NCBI GenBank assembly: GCA_029207755.1
Contig: JARCOQ010000014.1
Coordinates: 19,693,410 to 19,757,409, forward strand
Direction: 5' to 3'
From: Chamaea fasciata
Taxonomy: Eukaryota > Chordata > Aves > Passeriformes > Sylviidae
Length of the DNA stretch: 64,000 nt
This document shows, piece by piece, positions 45,301-52,099 of the stretch. Position 1 is the first letter of the stretch, and each line of letters starts with the position of its first letter. The notes under the pieces were generated by a model. It saw nothing but the letters and a program-made list of their open reading frames with translations. It was not told the origin of the DNA and did not search any database. The position numbers were made by a program, and so were the translations under genes.

Positions 45301-48242
45301 CCACAGCAGAGGAAAAGGGGGGTCCCTCCCAGCCTGGGTCCCCCCAGCACCGAGCAGCCAGGTCAGAGTCCCCCCAGTCCGACCCCACAGACCCTTCCCC
45401 AGGCCACAGCCTGACCTCGGCCAGCAGGGAATTATCTTCCCCATCCAACTGGTTGGAAGGAAAATTCATTTCTGGAAAAGCAAAACAAAGTTTCCAGAGG
45501 CAGCAAATTCCTCTTTGGTGTTCCAGTTTTCCGCATGTCTTTGCTCCCTTATTCTCACACACACCAATGCTAAAGTCCACTGTTTTCCAGGGAAAAAATC
45601 CCCCCAAAGCAAGATTTGTGTACATTAAGAGAGAGGGTTTGGATGCCTCACCTCTTAAAATTTCTCCTTTGCAGAGGACTGGGAACCTTTCAGGCTCCAC
45701 TCCAGCAAGGAAGGAATCCAAACCTGGAGCTCCTCTGCTGCAAGGAGCACTGACTGTCCTCAGAGCTCCAGCTGGAGCAGCTCGCGTAGACAAATACCCT
45801 CAGAACACAACTGACTGAGACCAGGGGCAGTGCTAGAAATTTCCTCAGCACCTTCCCTTTGGAGGGAGGCTTTGAGTCCCAGGTGAGCCCGCAGTCGAGG
45901 CTTTCCCCCCGTGGGGAGCCCGGCCCCAGCCCCGTGCGCCGCCTGTCCCTCCCGCCCAGCCGGGCTGCGGAGCTGCCCCATCAATATTCGCTGCTTATCT
46001 CATCCCTGGGCCATTAATTAGCTTGCAGAACAGCGGGCACCCAGCGCTCCGGCTCCCGGGCCCGTTTGGCCTAAGGAATTACAGGGAATTACAAGCCAGG
46101 CGTCGAGCCGCAGCAAAATCCACACGGGGCAGCGGCAGGGGGGGCGTTTGCCATGGCAGGAGCTCCCTGTGACAGCAGCCCCTCACCTACAGCCAGGATC
46201 AACACTCCGGCTGCAGTGGGAACTGGAGAGGGGACGTGACATCCTCCCCACGGCGTTTGCATGGTGAAAAATCCCTCCTGCACGAACACGAGGGCCCAGA
46301 GCCTCGATTCCAGGCTTCACTCCAGCCTGGCCAGGAGGGTTGATTGCAGCCTGGCTGGCAAACTTCATGGAAGCTGAACTAGGAGCACACAGCTTCTGAT
46401 ACTGGAGGGACAACAGTGACAGCCACACAGCAGAGTGACCGACCCCTCGCAACTACAGACCCCCCTCGCTGCCACAGCCCCCGAGGTGCTGCACCGAGCC
46501 CCAGCTGGGCAAAACCCACAGTATTTTCCTCTCCACAAGGAAATATTCCTGTGCTCCAAGCCAGGAGGGAGGGATGTGCCAGGGAGCAGCGGTGCTGCAT
46601 GCCTGGTTCTCTTGGCAGGCTTTTCCAAGTGGCAGGAGCAGCCACAATTAGGGGGCTGGTTTCCCCCCGGGCTGCCCCATGCCCTGGGGTGCCGGGGGTG
46701 CCCCCGGGCCCCATCCTGCAGTCTGCCGGCGGCACTCCCAGCGCCTCCCCGGAGCCAGGCAGGAATTATGCAAGCCCTGCAGAGCCGGACCCGGAACGCG
46801 CCGTGTCTCCCGCCCGTGCCAGCGGGATGGTGGGGCCGGGACCCCGCGCTGCTGCCCCTGAGGGGCTCCGGTGCCGCTGTGCCTCCCGCAGGGCACACGT
46901 CCTCCCTCCACACGCCGCCAGAGGGTCAGAGGGTGAATCCAGCCGGCTCCTGTCCGAGCCGAGGGCACTGGGGGTGGCTCTGGGAGCGTTGGATGGGGAT
47001 TTGCCCCCGCAGCTGGCAGCCAGCCCTTCTCCCCCCTGCCTGGTGCCATCCCATCTCTCCCGGCTGCTACGGCGCATCCCAGCCCCAGCAAACCACCCCA
47101 GACAAACACGCCACGTCCCCGCCGTGCCGCTCCAGGAATAAACACCCTGCCCAGCCGGGAAAGGCACAGCTGGAGGGGAGAAACCCCCCTCCGGGGCCCG
47201 GCAGGGGCTGTGGTGCTCACGGCCGGGACCAGAGCAGCCCTGGGGCCGGGGGACACCTGGATTCGCCCAGGCTCTGGCAAAGGCTTCTGTGTTTCCGCGC
47301 TGATGCCCCGCAGCCATCGGCGGTGGCAAAGGGCGCTGGAGCCCGGCGACAGCACGGGGGGCTCCGGGGACCCGCACTCCGCTTTCCCCCCGCCAGCGGC
47401 GGGGATGGAGCTGCAAACCGCACACGTGGCGAGCGGGAACGGGGCGAAATCCGCCTGAAAACAAGGCCCCGAGCTCCCCCGGCGGGCAGCGCGCACCCAC
47501 CGCAGGCTGCTCACACCGCGGGCAGAGCGCGGGCGCACGGAAGGGGCAGACGGGCTGCGGGAAGCAGCGGGGCCGGTCAGCCGGGCCCGGCCCACGGGGG
47601 CCCCGCGGTGCCCCCAAACCCCGCCGGGCCGGGCCGAGGGGGACGCGGGGCTCCGCAGCGCCCAGCGCGGCCGCTGGGAGGCGCCCCTCAGCCCCGCGCT
47701 AATTACCGGCGGTTAATTAGATGCGAGGGCGAGTGGGGGTGCCCCGGACAGAGCCCGACACCCCCCAGAATGAACCCACCCGCTGCTCTGGCTCTGCAGC
47801 CCCGGGAGTCATCCCCGTTTCCCCGCACAGACCGGCCTCATCCTCACCTCCCCACCCCGGTCACGCGTGGGGCAGGTCACGGGCGCCGGAAGCTCCGCGG
47901 GTGCGGGGCCCGGATCCCCGCGGGGCATCCTCCCTCCCCCTCCGCGGGGCCCCCCGTGTCGCCCACCTGCTTCTCCAGGGAGTCCTTAGCCGAGAGGGGG
48001 GGCTTGGGGGAGGGCGCGCGGTCGCAGACGCAGCCCTCGAGCAGGTAGAGCCCCGAGGGCCGGGAGCTGGAGTCGGTCTCGAAGTAGAAGAGCATGTTCT
48101 GGAGCAGCGCGAACCACTTGGTGTGCCATTTCGTGTTGTCGGCGCTCCGCTTGCTCAGGTATCCGCGCCGGGCCCCGTCCTTCTTCGCCAGCAGCCCCAG
48201 GTGGGCGACGTGCCCGTCATTGAGCCGCATCCCCTTCTGCAT
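21297..48242 (-). CDS. RASGRF1: RASGRF1 (CDC25-type Ras/Rac guanine-nucleotide exchange factor), 27 coding exons
   Basis: Calcium/calmodulin-responsive exchange factor, mainly neuronal, acting at membranes to load GTP on Ras (CDC25 domain) and Rac (DH domain). Joined exons give 1256 codons plus TGA, against 1273 in the human isoform I recall. Domain order: PH1 about 20-130; coiled coil 140-205; IQ motif at 209 ([15 protein letters not shown]); DH about 235-425; PH2 about 450-585; REM about 609-700; Ser-rich linker 700-950 including RRMSLAS, a PKA-type site; CDC25 catalytic domain about 985-1256, ending LRIEPKLPS. All 26 junctions keep phase. Intron 1 is 7.9 kb, the others mostly 0.3-2.5 kb. 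The exon 13-14 junction gives MIKSDASLY, lacking about 13 residues present in the human isoform. Confidence 0.97.
21440..21650. repeat. 23-bp minisatellite, about 9 copies, RASGRF1 intron 26
   Basis: AAATGAGGC/AAATGAGG recurs at 21462, 21485, 21508, 21531, 21554, 21577, 21600 and 21623: a strict 23-base period, with edge-degenerate copies either side. Confidence 0.95.
22078..22146 (-). CDS. RASGRF1: RASGRF1 coding exon 26
   Basis: 69 bp, residues 1204-1226: [20 protein letters not shown] then QPK. Acceptor CACAG, donor GTACAGC. Confidence 0.96.
22420..22537 (-). CDS. RASGRF1: RASGRF1 coding exon 25 (CDC25 SCR3, helical hairpin flank)
   Basis: 118 bp, residues 1164-1203: [20 protein letters not shown] then [29 protein letters not shown] is the GEF signature. 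Acceptor TGAAG, donor GTGAGTGC. Confidence 0.97.
22740..22921 (+). mobile_element. CR1 LINE 3' fragment
   Basis: GGCAACCTGGTCTAGTGGAA, CCAACCTAAACCATTCTGGG and a GATGATCCTATGATGG tail close to the CR1 consensus end. RASGRF1 intron 24. Confidence 0.88.
23180..23259 (-). CDS. RASGRF1: RASGRF1 coding exon 24 (CDC25)
   Basis: 80 bp, residues 1138-1164: [20 protein letters not shown] then LREALK. Acceptor TTGCAG, donor GTGAGTG. Confidence 0.97.
23815..24048 (+). mobile_element. CR1 LINE 3' fragment
   Basis: GAGAGGTTGAGAGTGGATAT, CTGCCCAGGGCAGTGGTGGA, then CCAACCCAAACAATCCCGCG. RASGRF1 intron 23. Confidence 0.85.
24182..24379 (-). CDS. RASGRF1: RASGRF1 coding exon 23 (CDC25 SCR2)
   Basis: 198 bp, residues 1072-1137: [40 protein letters not shown] and [20 protein letters not shown]. 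Core Ras-binding surface. Acceptor CCCAAG, donor GTAGGGG. Confidence 0.97.
24982..25066 (-). CDS. RASGRF1: RASGRF1 coding exon 22 (CDC25)
   Basis: 85 bp, residues 1043-1071: [20 protein letters not shown] then KNTKHFND. Acceptor TTGCAG, donor GTAGGTGC. Confidence 0.97.
25423..25526 (-). CDS. RASGRF1: RASGRF1 coding exon 21 (CDC25 SCR1)
   Basis: 104 bp, residues 1009-1043: [20 protein letters not shown] then [15 protein letters not shown], structurally conserved region 1 of Ras GEFs. Acceptor CCGCAG, donor GTGAGTG. Confidence 0.97.
27277..27337 (-). CDS. RASGRF1: RASGRF1 coding exon 20
   Basis: 61 bp, residues 988-1008: [20 protein letters not shown], entry to the CDC25 domain. Acceptor CCGCAG, donor GTAAAT. 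Confidence 0.95.
27833..27945 (-). CDS. RASGRF1: RASGRF1 coding exon 19
   Basis: 113 bp, residues 951-988: [20 protein letters not shown] then [18 protein letters not shown]. Acceptor TTGGCAG, donor GTGAAGG. Confidence 0.97.
27975..28190. repeat. 53-bp minisatellite, 4 copies, RASGRF1 intron 18
   Basis: CTGTGCTGGCAGTGACACCG recurs at 27975, 28028, 28081 and 28134, exactly 53 bases apart. Starts 30 bases upstream of exon 19. Confidence 0.94.
28685..28791 (-). CDS. RASGRF1: RASGRF1 coding exon 18
   Basis: 107 bp, residues 915-950: [20 protein letters not shown] then [15 protein letters not shown]. Acceptor TTTCAG, donor GTGGGC. Confidence 0.97.
29069..29239 (-). CDS. RASGRF1: RASGRF1 coding exon 17 (PKA-type site)
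   Basis: 171 bp, residues 858-915: [20 protein letters not shown] and [21 protein letters not shown] matches the serine phosphorylated by PKA in rodent RasGRF1. Acceptor CCGCAG, donor GTACCTG. Confidence 0.96.
29347..29472 (-). CDS. RASGRF1: RASGRF1 coding exon 16
   Basis: 126 bp, residues 816-858: [20 protein letters not shown] then [19 protein letters not shown]. Proline-directed sites conserved; rest variable. Acceptor TCCCAG, donor GTACCG. Confidence 0.95.
29772..30142 (-). CDS. RASGRF1: RASGRF1 coding exon 15 (Ser/Pro linker)
   Basis: 371 bp, residues 692-816. [40 protein letters not shown] and [20 protein letters not shown]: regulatory linker with many Ser-Pro sites. Acceptor CTCCAAG, donor GTGAGTCC. 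Confidence 0.97.
30385..30515. repeat. Minisatellite in RASGRF1 intron 14
   Basis: GGGACAGGACAGGCCCC and GGGCAGCAGGGACAG words repeated about four times, ending within 20 bases of the exon 14 donor. Confidence 0.85.
30532..30780 (-). CDS. RASGRF1: RASGRF1 coding exon 14 (REM)
   Basis: 249 bp, residues 609-692: [40 protein letters not shown] and [20 protein letters not shown] are the Ras-exchanger motif that supports the CDC25 domain. Acceptor CTGCAG, donor GTGAGG. Confidence 0.97.
31368..31450 (-). CDS. RASGRF1: RASGRF1 coding exon 13
   Basis: 83 bp, residues 582-609: [20 protein letters not shown] then VTVPQMIK. Acceptor CCCCAG, donor GTGAGTG. Confidence 0.96.
31666..31802 (-). CDS. RASGRF1: RASGRF1 coding exon 12 (PH2 end)
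   Basis: 137 bp, residues 536-581: [40 protein letters not shown], then SQ. The Trp is the PH C-terminal helix residue. Acceptor CCAAAG, donor GTAGGG. Confidence 0.97.
32076..32139 (-). CDS. RASGRF1: RASGRF1 coding exon 11 (PH2)
   Basis: 64 bp, residues 515-536: [20 protein letters not shown]. Too short for simple open-frame detection; found by similarity and phase. Acceptor CTGCAG, donor GTACGTG. Confidence 0.94.
32886..32907. repeat. (CAG)n microsatellite in RASGRF1 intron 10
   Basis: Seven CAG/AGC triplets on the plus strand, 25 bases past the exon 10 donor. Confidence 0.9.
32931..33091 (-). CDS. RASGRF1: RASGRF1 coding exon 10 (PH2)
   Basis: 161 bp, residues 461-514: [20 protein letters not shown] and [20 protein letters not shown] form PH2 strands. 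Acceptor CTGCAG, donor GTGAGG. Confidence 0.97.
33498..33616 (-). CDS. RASGRF1: RASGRF1 coding exon 9 (DH-PH2 linker)
   Basis: 119 bp, residues 421-461: [20 protein letters not shown] then [12 protein letters not shown]. Acceptor CCCTCAG; donor GTCTGTG is weak by position +3/+4. Confidence 0.97.
34252..34361 (-). CDS. RASGRF1: RASGRF1 coding exon 8 (DH CR3)
   Basis: 110 bp, residues 385-421: [16 protein letters not shown] is the DH CR3 helix; then [20 protein letters not shown]. Acceptor CTGCAG, donor GTGAGAGC. Confidence 0.97.
34727..34920 (-). CDS. RASGRF1: RASGRF1 coding exon 7 (DH core)
   Basis: 194 bp, residues 320-384: [20 protein letters not shown], then [15 protein letters not shown]. 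Near-identical to mammals. Acceptor CTGCAG, donor GTGACC. Confidence 0.97.
35258..35284. repeat. (GAG)n microsatellite beside RASGRF1 exon 6
   Basis: Trinucleotide GAG/GGA run ending about 10 bases from the exon 6 donor; minus strand reads as CTC repeats just inside the intron. Confidence 0.9.
35294..35373 (-). CDS. RASGRF1: RASGRF1 coding exon 6 (DH)
   Basis: 80 bp, residues 293-320: [20 protein letters not shown] then WPTLVL. Acceptor TTCCAG, donor GTGAGTGC. Confidence 0.97.
35634..35887 (-). CDS. RASGRF1: RASGRF1 coding exon 5 (IQ motif, DH start)
   Basis: 254 bp, residues 209-293. IQ motif [15 protein letters not shown] binds calmodulin in mammals; [19 protein letters not shown] is DH conserved region 1. 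Acceptor CCTCAG, donor GTGAGC. Confidence 0.97.
35995..36185 (+). mobile_element. CR1 LINE 3' fragment
   Basis: CACCGGCTGCCCAGAGCAGC through GAGGTTTAAGATCCCTTCC. RASGRF1 intron 4. Confidence 0.82.
36550..36642 (-). CDS. RASGRF1: RASGRF1 coding exon 4 (coiled coil end)
   Basis: 93 bp, residues 178-208: [17 protein letters not shown] then [11 protein letters not shown]. Acceptor CCCACAG, donor GTGGGTGG. Confidence 0.96.
36680..36823. repeat. 18-bp minisatellite, 8 copies, RASGRF1 intron 4 edge
   Basis: Eight 18-base units of the type GGGGCTGAGGGGATCCCG, degrading rightwards to GGAACTAAGAGCATCCCA. Begins about 40 bases upstream of RASGRF1 exon 4, i.e. in intron 3. Confidence 0.92.
36910..37088 (-). 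mobile_element. CR1 LINE 3' fragment, minus orientation
   Basis: AGGCTGGAAAAGTCTCGGAG, ATCATCAAGTCCACC and CCCTCCAGAGATGGGGACTC read as the reverse complement of a CR1 end. RASGRF1 intron 3. Confidence 0.78.
38585..38668 (+). mobile_element. CR1 tail, short
   Basis: GGGATCCCTCCCGACCCAAA then CCATCCTGGCATTCGAG. RASGRF1 intron 3. Confidence 0.6.
39027..39174 (-). CDS. RASGRF1: RASGRF1 coding exon 3 (coiled coil)
   Basis: 148 bp, residues 128-177: [20 protein letters not shown] and [19 protein letters not shown], a heptad-rich coiled coil. Acceptor GCTGCAG, donor GTGAAG. Confidence 0.97.
39982..40088 (-). CDS. RASGRF1: RASGRF1 coding exon 2 (PH1 end)
   Basis: 107 bp, residues 93-128: [20 protein letters not shown], then [10 protein letters not shown] with the conserved Trp of the PH C-terminal helix. 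Acceptor CCCGCAG, donor GTGTGCC. Confidence 0.96.
40420..40492 (+). mobile_element. CR1 tail, short
   Basis: GGACCTGATGGTCTTAGAGG, TTTTCCAACCTCAGTGATTC. RASGRF1 intron 1. Confidence 0.65.
42069..42275. repeat. 16-bp minisatellite, RASGRF1 intron 1
   Basis: Imperfect array of GGGCTCCTGCATCCCA units with 8-base CTGCATCC insertions, about 12 copies. Confidence 0.9.
42780..43180. other. CpG-rich patch in RASGRF1 intron 1
   Basis: CpG frequency rises to promoter-like levels about 5 kb inside intron 1, flanked by ordinary intron. Could be an alternative promoter or an intragenic CpG island; no coding similarity on either strand. Confidence 0.45.
44800..45000 (+). mobile_element. CR1 LINE 3' fragment
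   Basis: CTGCCCAGGGCAGTGGTGGG, CCCCAGAAATGTTCGAACTC, then TTTTCCAACCTTAGTGATGC. RASGRF1 intron 1. Confidence 0.82.
47967..48242 (-). CDS. RASGRF1: RASGRF1 coding exon 1 (PH1 start)
   Basis: 276 bp, residues 1-92; ATG at 48242-48240. [20 protein letters not shown] and [20 protein letters not shown] are near-identical to mammals. Inside the CpG island. Donor GTGGGCGAC. Confidence 0.97.
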
Positions 48243-48720
48243 CCTGCCGGCACCGCGCTCACATGGCCCCCGCCGCGGGCGGGGCCGCGCCGAGCCACCC
48301 CCGCCGCCCCCGCAGACCCCGCGGTCCCCGCAGCATCAGCGGCCCCCGCTGCCCCCGGGGAGCTGCCGGGCGCTCATCCCGCGGCCCGGCCCCGCTGAGC
48401 CCCCGGCCGTGCCCGGCGAGCGCCGCGTCCCGCACCCGCCGCGCCGAACCGCGCACGGGCGGGGCGAGTGACGGCGGCGGCACCGGGGACCGTCAGCGCC
48501 GAGCGGAGCCGCGCCGAGCCGCGCCGAGCCGAGCGGAGCCGCGGCCCTCCTGCGCTGCCGCTCTCCCGTGCCTCCTTCCCTGCCTCCTTCCTTCCCTGCC
48601 TCCTTCCTTCCCTGCCGCCGGCTGCGGGGGTGGTCGCGCCGCGCTGCGCTCGCCGGGGCCGCCCCCGGGCCGCGGGATGCCGGGGCCGCCGCCAGCACCG
48701 TCACCGGCAGCAGCGCCGGG
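48243..48720 (-). promoter_or_regulatory. RASGRF1: RASGRF1 promoter and 5' UTR
   Basis: Extremely CpG-rich, TATA-less sequence upstream of the RASGRF1 ATG. 48490-48545 is a run of GAGCCGCGCC-like words, and 48569-48616 is a pyrimidine tract of TCCTTCCCTGCC units. The transcription start cannot be fixed from sequence. Confidence 0.6.
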
Positions 48721-51700
48721 GAAGCCCGCAGCCAGAGAGACCCCCAGAACCAGGGGGAAGCCCGCATCCAGAGAGACCCCCAGAGCGACAGGGAACCCCG
48801 CGCGTGTGGGACCCGCGGGCCGGCACAGAACTCTCCCCACAGCTGGAGCCCCGGGCCAGAGCTGGGGACACCTGCAGGCACACAGAGCCCCAAGGGAAAG
48901 AGGGACCCCGGGCAGATGGGACCCCGGAGCCCCAGGCCAGGAGGGACCCAGATGGGGAAGTGGATCCCAGGCCAAAAGGGACCCTTAGGCAGGGGAGGAC
49001 CTTGAGGCAAGTGGCACCACCAGGCAGAGCAGAGGGACCAGTTTCTCCATTTATTTCTTTTTCTCGCTCTTGATCCCTCTTCTCCATCCTGACCTTGTGT
49101 GCTCTGCCGAGCAGGGCAAAACTGGGAAAACGGGGCACTGGGAAAACTGGGCACTGGCTGCAGCTGGAGCCTGTGCAGGGCAGGGAGGGCCCTGGGGTCC
49201 CCTGTACCCCAGGGGTTCCTCCAGCCAGGACTGCTGGGACAGCCAGATGCCACAGCGACGGGCACCGTGTGACACATACAATGTGTCAGTCACATCAGCC
49301 CCGCAGCAGAGCCAGCCCTGACCTGGGCCCCAGGTGTGACAGACCCCCGACAGACAGGGAGGACAGCAGGACAACCCTGGTCACTGGCCTTATTTCTGCT
49401 GAAAACGCTGGCAGAGCTCCAAGGAACCCAGTGAGGTCACAGGTTGCCATGGGAACGGGAGGGAACAGGCTGGAATTGGGAAGGGTGCTGGCACTGCCAG
49501 GATGGAGCTGCTTGGCCTGGGCACTGCTGGCACACATGCCCATCCCTCAGGGGACACGGCCCGAGGCCTGCTGTCACCGGGTCAGTGCCAGAGAGGGGCT
49601 GAGTGGGAATGGGGACACCCACTGCCCCTGCTCCCTTCTCCTCCCACTTGTGTCCCTGGCTGAGTGTGCCCCTGTGCCCAGCTGCTGGCAGGTTTGTAGC
49701 TCCAGGGCTTTCCCAGCAGCACGGACAGCTCCCCTCCATGGCCAGGGCTCTCTCCTTTTCCGTTTCTCCAGCCTCATCAGCGAGGTGCTACATCCCATTT
49801 CATGGCTGCAGCCTCGCCTGGGTGAGATGGGTCCCAGCATGAAGCAGAAGGTGCTTCCTGTGCCAAGGCTGTCACATATGGAGCAGTGCAGTGGCACAGA
49901 AAGAGACCCTTTGTGGCAGCCTGCGAAACCCTGGATGAAATAGTGGGAAGGGAAGGGGGCATTGCCAATAATTCCTGTACTGGACGGGAGCTGCCTGACA
50001 CCCAGAGCTGCCAAGCCCAAGACCAGACCCGGGGATGTGCCTGGGGTGTGCTGGGGCGTACCTGGGGATGGAGTGTGCCCAGGGACAGGCCCGGTGTGCC
50101 CACTGCTCACAGGGTGAGGGTGCCACTGCCCCAAGGGCAGCAGCACTCCCTGGGGACAGGCAGCGTCGGACTGTGCTGGGGTTGGTACCAGGCACAGCCC
50201 CTGCACTTCCCAACAGTGTTGGCTCAGTTCAGGCTCCCTTTGGAAGACACAGAGGGTGATGGGAACATCACCGAGAGCTTCCAGGGCTCAGGCCTTGGAA
50301 AGTTTGATTCCTGGAACAAAGGGAGGTTTGTTTCCTGCGGGTGACACGGCAGCGATCAGTGGGGAGGTGTTTGCAGTGTCACCCTCCTGGCCCAGCAGGG
50401 GAGGGAAGTGCTCCTCAGCCCTCTGAGAGCCAGCAGTCAGCCTCGGTGTGCAGGCTGTGGGGCAGGGAGTTTGCCCAGAGCGAAGATTGCCAGCGCTTCC
50501 AAGTGCTTTAATTGCTGTGGTTTCTTTGCTCCTCATTGAGGTGCTAAACAAACATGGAAGTGGTTCCTGTGGGATGCACAGGCGGAGGGAGCAGGAGCTG
50601 CAGCAGCAGCCAGGGGCACAGGGCTGCTAGCAGGGGAGAACAAGGGGCTGGGACGCTGCTCTGGACAGCGGAGGCTGTGGGGGAGCCCTGGGAGGGGACA
50701 GTCACCATCAGACACCTCTGAACACTCAGTGCTGGGCTGTAGGGGCCCAGGGCACAGCTGAAGCAGGAGGGAGGAGCAGGGAGGTGACACCCAGGAGCTG
50801 TTTGGGTCCCCTGCCCTGATCCACGGGTGAGGCACGGGATGAGTCTCTCGGTGCTCCCACCCAGAGCACTCTGTCACTTTGGGGCTAAAACACGATCTGG
50901 TGGCGCAGCCAGGGCAGGCGGGACACCCACTGAGGCCGGTGGCTGCATCCTCTCCATGCCGGGCTGGACAAGTGCCACCAGCGCCACCACCAGCACGGGT
51001 GTCACTTCCCATCCCTCGGGTCCCACTGGAGCCGAGCGGGCTCGGCGCCGCTCGGATGCAGTGCTGGGGGGCACAGGATGTTAAACCCAGGGCTCCTCCC
51101 CAGCACAAGGAGCCTGCGAGTTCATTAGGGCAATTTGTCACTTAGCACCAAAGCCGCTGGCTGTGCCCAGGCCCCGCGGCCGCGGGCAGCCCTGCTGCAG
51201 AAATCACCTCACTGCTGACATTTTTTAATGTCACAGCTCCGCGACTGTGATCATGCGATGCAAAATTGTTTCAGCAGCCCTTTGAACCGCTAAGCTGTTC
51301 CCTGGGAATCTCAGCACCAGGGATGACAGCCTGGTAATTTATGCCAGCAGCTCTCACTCGCTCCCGAGCCCATGGAGAGGGCTCCGACACCACTCTGAGC
51401 TCCTGGCTGGGGTGCCAGCTTCCTCTCCTGAGAGATGGAGGGGAACAATTGCCTCCCCACACTGCATCAAGCCAGGGCTTGCTGGGCCCTGTCACCCTGG
51501 CACGGGCGTGGGACAGCGAGAGGCACAGCAGCACTGACGGTGTCACCCCTTCCCATGGCACTGAGTGACCCTGCCTGCCTCACGCAGACCGTCTCCACAC
51601 AGCCTGGCCGTGATGGGCAGCTTCCCTTCCCACGGGACAGCCTGTCCCCTGGGGTCACCAGTGCTGGGGGTCTCTGACAGGCCTGTGCATCCCTGGTGGC

Positions 51701-51977
51701 CGCAGCTGTCCCTGCACCACCCTGCTCCACTGGGACAGTGACACAGCAACAGCACCTGGCACCTGGGCACGGAGGGCAATCACCTCCATCCCGGGACAGG
51801 GGCAGGCCGGGGTCAAAGACAACAAGCCCCCCACATGGAGCCCGAGCCCCTGCGGCCCCCCGAGGCCCGGTGTCACCCCCTGCAGTGTCCCCAGGGCTGC
51901 AGGAGGACAGCCAGGTGTGCCACGGCCTACTGTGAGTCGTTACCACCTCCATGGAGAGCACACACCAGCGCCTATGT

Positions 51978-52099
51978 CCTGTCCCCACACAGAGCCACGG
52001 CCAGCAGGGACAGGGAGACACTGGGGGCCAGCACCCGGGCTGTCTCCTGTCCCCACACAGAGCCACGGCCAGCAGGGACAGGGGGACACTGGGGGCACG
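51978..52099. repeat. 68-bp direct duplication
   Basis: CCTGTCCCCACACAGAGCCA and the following 30 bases occur at 51978 and again at 52046 with only a few differences. Confidence 0.85.

Larger units (their letters stand above)
40089..47966 (-). other. RASGRF1: RASGRF1 intron 1 (7.9 kb)
   Basis: Largest intron in the window. Holds CR1 tails (40420-40490, 44800-45000), a minisatellite (42069-42275), a CpG-rich patch (42780-43180) and AT-rich islands near 43900-44130 and 45980-46090. No coding exon recognised. Confidence 0.75.
47300..48720. other. CpG island at RASGRF1 5' end
   Basis: GC-rich, CpG-dense across exon 1, the first 650 bases of intron 1 and the promoter. Produces long spurious open frames on both strands (for example 46435-48048 plus). 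Confidence 0.7.

Noticed and set aside
46435..48048. 537-codon plus-strand open frame
   Set aside because: Lies antisense to RASGRF1 exon 1 in a CpG island where stop codons are rare; Pro/Arg/Ala-rich, no domain, and other frames are open too.
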